Shown in pieces: positions 48,334-57,859 of a DNA stretch of 64,000 nt. Each line of letters begins with the position of its first letter. Positions within the stretch are counted from its first letter, which is position 1. The DNA comes from Cellulomonas triticagri (GTDB lineage: Bacteria; Actinomycetota; Actinomycetes; Actinomycetales; Cellulomonadaceae). The notes under the pieces were generated by a model. It searched no databases. It was given only the letters and a program-made list of their open reading frames with translations, and was not told where the DNA came from. The stretch covers positions 1-64,000 of the forward strand of contig NZ_RFFI01000001.1 of NCBI RefSeq assembly GCF_003696205.1, in the 5' to 3' direction. The translations under genes were made by a program, and so were the position numbers.

Positions 48334-51300
48334 TTAGAATCGACCCTGCATCAGATGTCCCGTAACTGCATCCAGTCGAGCCTGTCTGGTGGTCGCGAGC
48401 ACATCGACCCCCAGGAGCTGGGACAGCTCAGATGCAGTTTCCCTACCACCGTGACACATCACGAGTCGTATCGCGCACCCCTGGACATAGTTCGGGTTGT
48501 GTGTAATCGCCTCAGCGATCTGGCCAACCCCCGTGACCTCCCCGTTGACGAGAGGGCGCCCGTCCCGAGTTCCGTGAACGATGACGTCGTGCCTGCCGGC
48601 CGCCCCGCGGGAACGCTCGAAGTTAGTCAGTGTTCCCTGAACATCGTCGCCGATCGCGGTGGCCGTCTTGCTGTACCGAACGGTAGCGCCCGACGCTGTG
48701 AAGGAGTCCCCCATGTAGCCGCCAGACCCACCCGGCCGACTCGCCACTCGGGCGCCTGAACTCAGGGACCCGCGGCTCAGCTGACCTGCGGTGACTTGGG
48801 TCGCACCGGATCGTGCCGCAAGCCCGGGGACCACCTTTGACGCAGCGGCCGACACAACCGGCTTCAGCCGAGAAGCCAGCGGCCCGGCAACGGCCCCGAG
48901 CGCCCCGCCCACGAGTGTCTCCGTGACGAGCCCTCGCCATGAGAACGGTGACGTCCGCTGCACCTTCGTCCGGTACAGGTTCGATGCGGCACCTCCGGCC
49001 GCTCCACCGATCGCGGCGCACCCCACGCTGCCGACCCCCGCCGTGAACGTCAGGCAGGCGGATGTGACCACGACACCGACGACGCCGCCGACGATCTCGG
49101 CCTTGTGCTTGTTGACCCACCGCTTCGTGCTGTTCCACGCCGACTTGATCGACCACAGACCCGACGGGTCCCAGTACGCCACCGGGTTGTTGTCCGCGTA
49201 CGAGTACGCCCCCCACTGCTGCGGGGCTGAGGTGTCGAACACCGGGTCGACGCTGACGAACCTGCCGATCTTGGCGTCGTAGTACCGCGCCCCGACCTGG
49301 GTGAGGCCGGTGCTGTCCTGCACCTTGTTGAGGAACCCGCGGTCTCCGGGCCAGGTCCCCGTGGCCGTGCCGCGGGCGTTGCCGAACGGGTCGGTGCGCC
49401 GCTGGGTGATCGCCTTGGTGGTGTTGGCGATCGCCATGGTGGCGGTCTGGTGCGGGTCGGCGACGAGCGAGCTCACCGAGGAACCCGACAGGGCGGTGCG
49501 CATCGCGACGTTCTGGCCGTTGAAGGAGTAGTACCGGACGGGCTTCACGACCTTGGTGGCGGTGGTGAGCTGGAGCTCCTGGCCGCCGGGGAGGTACACG
49601 GTCGTGACGCCGCCCTGCCGGCGGATGAGGCGCTCGCCGTCGGCGGTGTAGAGCGCGGACATCACGGTGGTGGTGCCCTGCTTGACGGTGTCCAGGCGTC
49701 CTTCGGCGTCCCAGGTGAGGGTCTGCCCCGGCGACCCGGCCACGGTGCGGGTGGTGGTGTTGCCGGCAGCGTCGTAGCCGTAGGTGCTGGTCGCCGCGCC
49801 CTGGGCGCCGGCCTGCTGGACCGTCGTGACGGCGTGCGGGCGGGTCGCGCCGGCGGCCGGGTACGCGTAGGTGCGCGTGGTGTCACCGGCGGCGGTGTGC
49901 ACGGTCTCCTTGGTGCGGTTCCCCGCGGAGTCCAGCGCGTAGTCGGTCCAGTAGGGCGCGGGACCGCCGAGGGCCGCCACCGTGCGGGGTGCGGAGCAGT
50001 CGGCGTTGCCCGGCGTCCACGCCGAGGTGAGCTGGCGCAGCCCGTCGTACGCGAAGCACTGGGCGTCGACGGCCTTGCCGGTCGGCCGGTCCACGACCGA
50101 GGTCGGGTTGCCCGCCTGGTCGTAGGTGTAGGTCAGGTCCATGTCCAGGCCCGCGACCCCCTCGCGCTCGACCCAGGTCTTCTGGAGCCGGCGCGTGCCC
50201 TCCTCGTACAGGTAGTTGACGAAGAAGGCGGACGTGTTGCCGAGGTCCTGGCGCAGGGTCTCGCCGTAGACGTCGTAGATGGTGTCCGCGACGTAGACGC
50301 CCCACCCGGAGCCTCCGGCCATCCACTCCGGCCGGGAGAGCGAGTCGTAGCGCGTGGTGACGGTCTCGGCGCCGAGCCCACCCCCCGCGGGCAGCTTCAT
50401 CGACTGGATCTGCCCGTCGGCGGTGTACGTGTAGCTCGTCGTGTAGGTCCCGGCGAGCGCCCCCTCGGCGCTGGGCAGGGTCACCGAGGCACCGAGCGGA
50501 CGCGACGCGTCGTCGTAGCCGGTGACGGCGGTGACGTACGCGGCGGTCCCCACGTACCGGGTGGACGAGGTGACCTGACCCTTCTGCAGCGTGTCGTAGA
50601 CCCAGCTCGCGCGCAGGGTCCCGGTCGCGGAACCCTCACGGAGCTCGGTCTGGCGGCCGAGCTGGTCGCGGACCGTGAAGAGCGTCGTCCCGCGGGCGTC
50701 CGTGGACGAGCGGACGAGGCCCGCGTCGTCGTACGTCGTCGTGGTCGAGCCCTTGTCGGGGTCCTTCTCCGACGTCCGCCGTCCGCGCAGGTCGTACGCG
50801 TAGGTCCACGCGTTGCCCGCGGCGTCCTTGACGGACGTCATGTTGCCGGCCTTGTCGTAGCCGTAGGTCACGGCCGTGAACTCGCCGCTGGGGCCAGCAC
50901 CGAGGTACTGGCGCAGCTCGGTGACCTGGCCGCGCGCGTCGGTGATCGTGGTCTGCGGGGTGCCGCCCTGCGGCGGGTCCACGCTGACGCGGTCGCCACC
51001 GTAGGTGGTGGTGCTGCGCCAGACCTCTTCCTCTCCGACGTCCGTGATCTCCGCGGTGGTCCGTCCCGCACCGTCGAAGAGGTAGCGGGTCCGGGACGGG
51101 ACGGCCGTCGTGGACACCACCAGGGTGGTGCTCGGCGCGCCGTTGGTGAACCAGCTGCCGTGCGTCTTCCAGGCGAGGCCCCGGCTGTCGTAGTAGCTCT
51201 CGGTCACGATCCGGCCGGGGGTGTCCTGCGCGGCCGACGGCGACTGCGTCTGCCGGGGCCGGAGCATGCCGTCGTACAGCTCGACGCTCGTGAGGTAGGT

Positions 51301-54300
51301 CTCGGCCGCGGTCAGCGTGTTGGTCGTGACCGTGTTCGGGGCCGTCTTGGAGATCGTGTAGCCGTAGGTGACGTGCGCGGACTTGCTGCCCTGCGCGCGG
51401 CCCGGGTGCCACACCGCGGTGGTACGTCCGAGCGCGTCGACGGTGGACGACGTGACCTTGCCGTTCGGGTCGGTGACCTTGAGCGTGGAGCCCCAGGCCG
51501 GGTGCAGCTCGACCTTGGTGACGCCCGCGGTGAGCGGTCCGGCGCCGTCGGGGTCCGGCGCGGTCACGGTCGTGCCGGTGACCAGGCCCGCGGTGCCGGT
51601 GTAGGCGGTGGTGGAGGCGCGCCCCATCGCGTCGGTGGCGACGGTCGGGCGGCCGAGCGCGTCGTACGTGGTCGTCGAGGTCGTCGCATACGTCGGCGTG
51701 GTGCCCGCGTACGAGGCCAGGACCTGGGTCGCGCTCGGCAGACCCCGGGTGGGCGCGGCACCGTACCCGCCGCCGTCGTAGGCGGTCCGCTCGTCCGACA
51801 CGACATCGCGAGGACGCACCGGCGTGGTGCCGCACGCGACGGAGACCGTCTCGGTGCGGTGCACGGTCGAGACGACGTGCGCCCCGGTGTTCCGCGCGTA
51901 CTGGACGCGCGTGCAGCGGTCGTCGGCGGCGGTGGTGACGTCACCCTGGTCGTCGACCTGGGTGACCATGCCGTAGGTGCTGTCGTACGAGGTGACGGTG
52001 CGCGTCGTGCGCTTGCCGCCCGGCAGGGCCGGTGCGGTCGTCCGCGACTCGACCGTCCCGGGCTGGAGGAACGTCGCTCGCGTGCCGTCCGCCGAGACGG
52101 CGGTGGCACCGGACAGCCACGGGGTGGTCACCGTGCCGGAGAGCTCGGGGCCGTCGAGCCCGTCGTAGGTGATCTCCTCGCGCACGAAGCCGTTGAGCCG
52201 CTCGGAGTCGGCGATGCCGTCCACGGCCACCGACCGGGTGCCGCCGCCGGCGAGACGGTCGCCGTCCATGCCGCGGAAGTAGCGGGTGCGCTCGTGCGAC
52301 CGCTGCTCGAGCGGCGAGCCGGTGATCACGTCCACGGTCGCGTACCCGCGGAACTCGCTCCACGTCCGGTGCGCCGGCGGGAGGAACGGGCTGTCGTCGT
52401 AGTGCCACGCGGGGTCGCCGACGTAGCGGTAGGCCGTCTCCACCGCCATGCTCACCGCGTCGTTGGGGTTCTCGACGACGGTGTCCACGACGTACTTGTG
52501 GAAGTACTCCTGGATCTCGGGCCCCGTGCCCTCGGGCTGCCAGGTCACCGGGAAGCAGCGGCGGGTGTTGCTGTCCGGCGCACCGGGCACGTTGCCCGCC
52601 GCGCAGTCGGGCGCGGAGTAGTTGATCGAGACCGTGCCACCCGACTCCGAGCCGATGGCGGTGACGCGGTAGCGGTTCATCGGCGGCCCGGCGTCACCGG
52701 TCACGTCCACGCGGTTGGCCATCTGCTGGCCGCGGAAGGTGACCTCGGGCAGGGTGATCGTCGACCCGACGAGACCCCGGTGGGTGATGCCGTCCAGCCA
52801 CAGGGCGGAGTTGGTGCGGTCCCCGGTGTCGGGGAACGTGTGCCGCAGGTCCCAGGCGTCGACGTCCTGGTAGGCGGACCCGACCAGGACCTGGGTCTTG
52901 ATCGTCACGAGGCGCTTGCGGGTGAAGAACGCCGGGGAGGTCTGCTCGGGGCAGCTCGAGGACGACGAGCAGATGAGGTCCGCCGGCACGTCCGGCCACG
53001 ACTTCGCGTTCGCGTCGGTGAGCTGTCCGGGGTCGCACGTGATGCCGCCCGACGGCAGGCACCGCTCGGCGACCGTGAAGTCCACGCGCGCGGGCGCCGG
53101 GGACGCGGACTCGCTGCCGGCGCGCTGCCCGTACTCGATCCGGCTCAGGTAACCGCCGCGCACGTACGACGAGACGCCCTGGTTCAGGTTCCGGCCGTAG
53201 GAGTTGGTCTCCTTCTCGTAGACGTACGTCAGGGTGTTGCCGGACGGGTCGACGACGTAGTCGAGGTTCCACCGCCACGTCTGGGTGCACGCCGAGGCCG
53301 CGAACGTCCCGGCCGCGCACGGGTCGCCCGGATGGTTGCCGAACACCGGCACCGACCATGCGGAGTTGAGCGGGAGCGGGTCGGCGGCCGACCGCTTGCC
53401 CCGGCCGAAGTAGTACTGGGTGCCGTCGGTGGTCGTGACGCGCCAGTACTCGCCGTCGTTGTCGTCGTTCCAGCCACCGGTCAGGCGCTCGACGCGCGAC
53501 CCGTCGTCGGAGGCAGGGCGCCAGGCACCCGTGGTCGCGTCCTTGACCAGCTCGGTCGTCGACCCGCCGAACACCAGCGTCGCGTTGTCGCTGAACCAGC
53601 ACAGGTCACCGGTGCGGTGGCCCGCGTTGGTCGCGGCACCGCCCATGTCCTCGGAGCAGGACTGGTACTTGCGCTCGACGTACCCGGAGTCCAGGTTCCA
53701 GCCGTCGCCGATCCACGAGGTCTGGTTGTTGGTCGACGCCACGCGGCCGTCGAGCGAACCCGACGAGTAGGACAGGGCCAGCTCGGGCTGCGGGCCACCG
53801 GAGACGGGCGGCACCCGCATCGGGTAGGACCAGCTGAAGTCGCCGGTCTGCCCCGAGACCTGCCAGGACGCCGACGGGGACAGCGGGGTCGCGGACCAGT
53901 TGCCGGTGGACCCGGAGGTGCCCGCGGCGAGCGCCATCACCCGGGCGCCGCTCGCCGCGACGGTCGCGGACACGGTGCCCTGCTCGGCGTCGTTGGTCGA
54001 CGCCAGCGGGGTCTGGGTGCGGCACCGGTCCTCGTCCGGGTCGGTGAGCGCGCACCCGGGGAGCTCGACCAGCTGGAGCCGGCTCGACCAGTCCCCGCCG
54101 AACGCGTCGGCGAAGCCGGAGTAGTCCACGGAGACGTCGACGGGGGTGCCGTCCACCGACTCCTCGGCGACGACGTCCAGGAGCACCCCCTCGACGCCCA
54201 CCGCCTGCGCGGCGTCGCGGTCGAGGACCTCGACGGAGACCTCCGGGACGGCGGTGACCGGTCCCGACGCGGTCCGTGCCGCCGCACCGCCGTCGACCGT

Positions 54301-54645
54301 CGGCGCACCGTCGGCCCACGCCAGGTCGACCACGTCGCCCTCGACCTGCGGCGCGTCGCCGGTCAGCGTCGTCCCGGTGCCCTCCGGCCACTCGGCGGCA
54401 CCCGCGTCCGCCATCGGCATCTCCGGCAGCGGCTCGACCACGACCCCCAGGTCGCGCGACGGCAGCGGGTCGGTGGTCTCCAGGTCCGGAGCGACCTCCT
54501 CGCCGTGCGCCCGTCGCTCGGCGGGCGACATCAGGCTGTCGCCCGCCGCCTGCGCGACACCCGGCGCGACCAGCACGAGCGTGCCGACCAGCGTCGCCAC
54601 GACCGACCCGGCGACCGTGCGGCGCCCTCGACCCCATCCGTTCAT
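48334..54645 (-). CDS. Secreted RHS-repeat polymorphic toxin
   Basis: This protein has 2103 residues. A signal peptide (VVATLVGTLVLVAPGVAQA) opens it, as in WapA-type Gram-positive RHS proteins. YD/RHS repeats fill about residues 900-1750 (for example YGYDKAGNMTSVKDAAG, YGYDAAGNTTTRTV). The core ends with GARYYDAKIGRFVSVDP and the cleavage-type motif DPSGLW at Asp1826. After it come a hydrophobic Gly/Ala segment and a tip of about 110 residues with HDVIVHGT (His2024) and IRLVMCHGG (Cys2064). The His-Cys pair resembles caspase-fold proteases, but this is inference. The ATG at 54645 follows GGGGAG. The tip is lower in GC than the core. Confidence 0.9.
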   Translation of the reverse strand: MNGWGRGRRTVAGSVVATLVGTLVLVAPGVAQAAGDSLMSPAERRAHGEEVAPDLETTDPLPSRDLGVVVEPLPEMPMADAGAAEWPEGTGTTLTGDAPQVEGDVVDLAWADGAPTVDGGAAARTASGPVTAVPEVSVEVLDRDAAQAVGVEGVLLDVVAEESVDGTPVDVSVDYSGFADAFGGDWSSRLQLVELPGCALTDPDEDRCRTQTPLASTNDAEQGTVSATVAASGARVMALAAGTSGSTGNWSATPLSPSASWQVSGQTGDFSWSYPMRVPPVSGGPQPELALSYSSGSLDGRVASTNNQTSWIGDGWNLDSGYVERKYQSCSEDMGGAATNAGHRTGDLCWFSDNATLVFGGSTTELVKDATTGAWRPASDDGSRVERLTGGWNDDNDGEYWRVTTTDGTQYYFGRGKRSAADPLPLNSAWSVPVFGNHPGDPCAAGTFAASACTQTWRWNLDYVVDPSGNTLTYVYEKETNSYGRNLNQGVSSYVRGGYLSRIEYGQRAGSESASPAPARVDFTVAERCLPSGGITCDPGQLTDANAKSWPDVPADLICSSSSSCPEQTSPAFFTRKRLVTIKTQVLVGSAYQDVDAWDLRHTFPDTGDRTNSALWLDGITHRGLVGSTITLPEVTFRGQQMANRVDVTGDAGPPMNRYRVTAIGSESGGTVSINYSAPDCAAGNVPGAPDSNTRRCFPVTWQPEGTGPEIQEYFHKYVVDTVVENPNDAVSMAVETAYRYVGDPAWHYDDSPFLPPAHRTWSEFRGYATVDVITGSPLEQRSHERTRYFRGMDGDRLAGGGTRSVAVDGIADSERLNGFVREEITYDGLDGPELSGTVTTPWLSGATAVSADGTRATFLQPGTVESRTTAPALPGGKRTTRTVTSYDSTYGMVTQVDDQGDVTTAADDRCTRVQYARNTGAHVVSTVHRTETVSVACGTTPVRPRDVVSDERTAYDGGGYGAAPTRGLPSATQVLASYAGTTPTYATTSTTTYDALGRPTVATDAMGRASTTAYTGTAGLVTGTTVTAPDPDGAGPLTAGVTKVELHPAWGSTLKVTDPNGKVTSSTVDALGRTTAVWHPGRAQGSKSAHVTYGYTISKTAPNTVTTNTLTAAETYLTSVELYDGMLRPRQTQSPSAAQDTPGRIVTESYYDSRGLAWKTHGSWFTNGAPSTTLVVSTTAVPSRTRYLFDGAGRTTAEITDVGEEEVWRSTTTYGGDRVSVDPPQGGTPQTTITDARGQVTELRQYLGAGPSGEFTAVTYGYDKAGNMTSVKDAAGNAWTYAYDLRGRRTSEKDPDKGSTTTTYDDAGLVRSSTDARGTTLFTVRDQLGRQTELREGSATGTLRASWVYDTLQKGQVTSSTRYVGTAAYVTAVTGYDDASRPLGASVTLPSAEGALAGTYTTSYTYTADGQIQSMKLPAGGGLGAETVTTRYDSLSRPEWMAGGSGWGVYVADTIYDVYGETLRQDLGNTSAFFVNYLYEEGTRRLQKTWVEREGVAGLDMDLTYTYDQAGNPTSVVDRPTGKAVDAQCFAYDGLRQLTSAWTPGNADCSAPRTVAALGGPAPYWTDYALDSAGNRTKETVHTAAGDTTRTYAYPAAGATRPHAVTTVQQAGAQGAATSTYGYDAAGNTTTRTVAGSPGQTLTWDAEGRLDTVKQGTTTVMSALYTADGERLIRRQGGVTTVYLPGGQELQLTTATKVVKPVRYYSFNGQNVAMRTALSGSSVSSLVADPHQTATMAIANTTKAITQRRTDPFGNARGTATGTWPGDRGFLNKVQDSTGLTQVGARYYDAKIGRFVSVDPVFDTSAPQQWGAYSYADNNPVAYWDPSGLWSIKSAWNSTKRWVNKHKAEIVGGVVGVVVTSACLTFTAGVGSVGCAAIGGAAGGAASNLYRTKVQRTSPFSWRGLVTETLVGGALGAVAGPLASRLKPVVSAAASKVVPGLAARSGATQVTAGQLSRGSLSSGARVASRPGGSGGYMGDSFTASGATVRYSKTATAIGDDVQGTLTNFERSRGAAGRHDVIVHGTRDGRPLVNGEVTGVGQIAEAITHNPNYVQGCAIRLVMCHGGRETASELSQLLGVDVLATTRQARLDAVTGHLMQGRF

Positions 54646-54676
54646 CACGTGCTCCCCTGCAGGTCTGGTGGTCGGG

Positions 54677-57505
54677 TCAGGCGGCCGGCTCGTTGCAGAG
54701 GCGCCGGAGGTCGGACGGGATGATCGCGCCGGTCCAGGAACGGACCTCGCTCACCGCTCCGGTCCACCCGGAGACCCCCGGGGTGACGGTGCTCCCGAGC
54801 CGGAACAGTCCCGAGGCGGACCAGCGGCTGGTGTGGGTGGCGCGGGCGCTCTCCGGGACCCCGTCGCTCAGCTCGTCACCGATCGTGCAGACCGCGAGCT
54901 CCATCTGCTCGCTTGCCGCGGTCTGCTGGATACCGATGATCAGCGTCCACTGCCCGACCTCGACGGGGACCGTCGACAGGGCGACGTCCAGGTCCGCCTT
55001 GGCGGTGTCCGCCCGAGGCATCGAGAACGCCCAGCAGCTCCCCGTCCCGCTGTCGCAGGGGCGGTACCCGAGGTCGAAACCGGCCCTGGTCGTCCCGTCC
55101 TGGCTCAGGACGGTCGCCGTGCCGGTGACCGCGTCGGCGCGCACCAGCGCGGACACCGCGTAGTTCTCCGCGGTCTGCACGGGGATGCGGTTGCTGGTCG
55201 CCGTCGTCCCGGCACCCAGCACGAGGGCCCGGTCGTCGGGGATGAACCCGGACTCCGCGTACGGTCCGTCGACCCGGGTCGGCGTCCCGGCGATCGTCAG
55301 CGGGAACACGTTGCCGGTGGGGCTGACGCTGACCGCGGTGCTCCCGGAGGTCTCGTCCAGCTTCCAGACCGTGGCCGCGGGGAAGGCGACGTTGAAGATG
55401 TACGTCTGCGTCGGGCTCGTCCAGCCGGCGCGGTCGACGGACTGGAAGTACAGCGTCTGCGAGCCGGCGTAGGTCGGGCTGAACGACACGGCCGGGCTCC
55501 CCGCCGCGGTCGAGAGGTTCAGGGCCGAGGAGTTGAACGAGTACTTGTACGACACGACGTCGGTGGAGCCGCCGTTGGCGAACGTGAAGGTCCCGGCCTT
55601 GCCCACGCCACCGGCGGGGACCCCCGTGGTGTAGAGGGAGGGTGTGACCTTAGGTGCGACGGGCCTGACGGTGTCGATCTCCATCTCGCAGGCGACCGCG
55701 GCCCCACCGGTGACCCGCGGGTCGACCCCGTTGATCTGGACCCGGTAGATCTTCCCGTTCTGCATGCCGCCGAGCCGGACGGACTGCCGCGTCCCGGAGG
55801 CCTGGGCGGCCGGACGCGCGTGCCACAGGATCGGGTTCGAGGTACCGGCGGTGTACACGTCGACGTTGGCCTGGACGGGGTCGCCGTCGGGGTCGGTGAA
55901 GATCGCGGAGAGCACCGGGTTCACGACCCGCAGCACCGGTCGGCTCGCCCCCGTCACGCAGGCGGCGGCGGGATCGGCGAACTTGACCTCGGTGGGGCGG
56001 TTCGGCGGGCGGTTGAAGCTGATGGAGAGGCCGGCGTCGTTCCGGAAGCGCTTCCAGTACGCCATGCTCCCCTCGTCCACCGCGAGCCCCATGGTCAGCT
56101 GGCTCGAGTTCGCGATCGCCACGGCCTGCCCGGCCTCCAGCGCCGAGAACTCCAGCCACCGGACGGGCTGACCGGCGCAGCTCGACTTGTGCGCCACGTT
56201 CATGGTCGACTGCGGGATCCACGTGGGGCCGCCCGGCCACGGCGTCGCCGAGCTCCAGTTGTCCACGCGGTACGCGGTCACCGGGCGAGCGGTGCAGTCG
56301 TACGAGTGCGTGCCGACGACGGCGAAGGTCGCCCCGGTGATGTGGCTGCCCTCGAGGGCGCCGATCGACGCGAGCCCGCCGAACTTCCAGAGGATCCGGC
56401 TGCGGAACGTCGCACTGCACGAGGTGGACGTCGCACGGTTGCACAGGCCCACGCCCTCGTCGGGGTTGAACCGGTACGACTGGCCGAACACGTCGCGGAC
56501 GGCGGTCCACTCGTTGAGCGACCCGCTGATCGCCGGGTCGATGTACAGCGGCCACACGGTGTCGTCGCCCTCGATCATCCCGCTGTCGGGGGTGATGGAG
56601 ACGCCGTCCGCGCCCAGGTCGGCCGGCAGGTGGCTGACCTGGCTCGCGAGCGACGGCGCCTGCTCCAGGTCGACGTCGGTGTCACCGGCGGCGTCCGCGG
56701 CGCCCTGGGGCGCGTCCGCGAGCATCGCCCCGCTGCTGCGCTGCGCCGCGACGGGGACCTCCGGATGCTCGCGCGAGTCCCACATCGCCGGCATCGGGCT
56801 CGTGAACACCCGCTCGCCGTCCCCGTCCACGGCCACGAACCCGCCGTCGTCCTCCTCGAGCGCGAGCCCGTCCGAGGTCTCGACCGGGAAGGTGAGCTCG
56901 GCGAGCCGCGGGTCCGCAGCGGCCTCCGGGCTCTCCACCCGCAGGACCTCGGAGAAGCCGGTGGCGTCGCCGTTCACCGTGACGACGAGGTCGACACCGG
57001 GCAGCACCTCGTCGTAGGTGATCTGGTCACCCTCGACGCCCGGCGCGGGCAGGTCGAAGGGGACGTCGAACGACAGCGTGTGACCGTCGCGCTCGATCTG
57101 GGCGAGCGGGACCCCGGGAGTGCCGTCGCTGAAGACCATCGGGCGAACCGGGGCGGCCACGGTCAGGCCGCCCTCACCCGGCACCACGGCCGTGTCGATG
57201 TCGGCCCACTCGCCGCCCACCTGCGTGCGCACCGCAACGGCGGAGACGTCGAGGCGCCAGGTCCCGTCCGCCTGGGCGTAGAGGGTGTTCCACTCCGTGC
57301 GCTCGTCGACCACCTCGACGTCGGTGTCGCACGACGACGCGACCAGGCTGGCCTCCGCCGCGTCCGCCGCGGAGGAGGTGCATGCGACCTCCGGTGCGAC
57401 GGGATCGGCGGTGCTGGTCGGCACCGCTCCGGCCGGGGCCGCCAACGTGGCGACCAGCGCTGCGGTGATCACCGCGGCGCACGACGTGGACACAGCACGA
57501 GACAC
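54677..57505 (-). CDS. Secreted LamG-like companion of the RHS protein
   Basis: This protein has 942 residues. The start is the GTG at 57505, seven bases after GGGGGAG, giving VSRAVSTS and a signal peptide (CAAVITAALVATLAAPAGA). The middle has DNRLRE-like features common in RHS-linked secreted proteins (SHITGATFAVVGTHSYDCTA, TPWPGGPTW, WLEFSALEAG). The C-terminal 200 residues form a LamG/concanavalin-type domain (VWKLDETSGSTAVS, GFDLGYRPCDSGTGSCW, VEVGQWTLIIGIQ). It ends 31 bases before the RHS start, so both are one operon. A role in presenting or anchoring the RHS shell is plausible but unproven. Confidence 0.8.
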   Translation of the reverse strand: MSRAVSTSCAAVITAALVATLAAPAGAVPTSTADPVAPEVACTSSAADAAEASLVASSCDTDVEVVDERTEWNTLYAQADGTWRLDVSAVAVRTQVGGEWADIDTAVVPGEGGLTVAAPVRPMVFSDGTPGVPLAQIERDGHTLSFDVPFDLPAPGVEGDQITYDEVLPGVDLVVTVNGDATGFSEVLRVESPEAAADPRLAELTFPVETSDGLALEEDDGGFVAVDGDGERVFTSPMPAMWDSREHPEVPVAAQRSSGAMLADAPQGAADAAGDTDVDLEQAPSLASQVSHLPADLGADGVSITPDSGMIEGDDTVWPLYIDPAISGSLNEWTAVRDVFGQSYRFNPDEGVGLCNRATSTSCSATFRSRILWKFGGLASIGALEGSHITGATFAVVGTHSYDCTARPVTAYRVDNWSSATPWPGGPTWIPQSTMNVAHKSSCAGQPVRWLEFSALEAGQAVAIANSSQLTMGLAVDEGSMAYWKRFRNDAGLSISFNRPPNRPTEVKFADPAAACVTGASRPVLRVVNPVLSAIFTDPDGDPVQANVDVYTAGTSNPILWHARPAAQASGTRQSVRLGGMQNGKIYRVQINGVDPRVTGGAAVACEMEIDTVRPVAPKVTPSLYTTGVPAGGVGKAGTFTFANGGSTDVVSYKYSFNSSALNLSTAAGSPAVSFSPTYAGSQTLYFQSVDRAGWTSPTQTYIFNVAFPAATVWKLDETSGSTAVSVSPTGNVFPLTIAGTPTRVDGPYAESGFIPDDRALVLGAGTTATSNRIPVQTAENYAVSALVRADAVTGTATVLSQDGTTRAGFDLGYRPCDSGTGSCWAFSMPRADTAKADLDVALSTVPVEVGQWTLIIGIQQTAASEQMELAVCTIGDELSDGVPESARATHTSRWSASGLFRLGSTVTPGVSGWTGAVSEVRSWTGAIIPSDLRRLCNEPAA

Positions 57506-57766
57506 GCGCGAACTCCCCCTGCGGTACCCGGCGCCTGCGCGTCCGGGCATGACGGCGGCACGAGCGAGCACCCCTGCCGCGACCGTCACGAGGTACCACG
57601 AGAGTCCTGTGCGCGATCTGTGAGGAACCTAGAGCCCACCTGTCGCTGCTGGACAGCAGCCGTTCGGGTGACGTAGGTCGGACGACCGACCGGATCCGTT
57701 CACCCGGTACCTCGCGTCAGCCGGTGCTCGCCTGGGTCCTTCGTCCTCCGCGCCCGCGCAGGGTGA

Positions 57767-57813
57767 CCGGGTGCCGGCGGGGCCGTCTCCGTCGCCCTGC
57801 CGCCGGCACCCGG
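57767..57813 (-). terminator. Hairpin after the chemotaxis-protein gene
   Basis: CCGGGTGCCGGCGG pairs perfectly with CCGCCGGCACCCGG around a 19-base loop, 47 bases past the MCP stop. The rest of the 354-bp gap 57506-57859 must hold the promoter of the RHS operon; I cannot point to a convincing -35/-10 pair. Confidence 0.65.
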
Positions 57814-57859
57814 CCGGTCCTGGTCGGGCGCCGTGGTCGGCGCCCGGGGGGTGGGTGCG

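Noticed and set aside
49450..54723. A 1757-codon open frame antisense to the RHS gene
   Set aside because: Same composition artefact; the minus strand shows YD repeats, signal peptide and ribosome-binding site.
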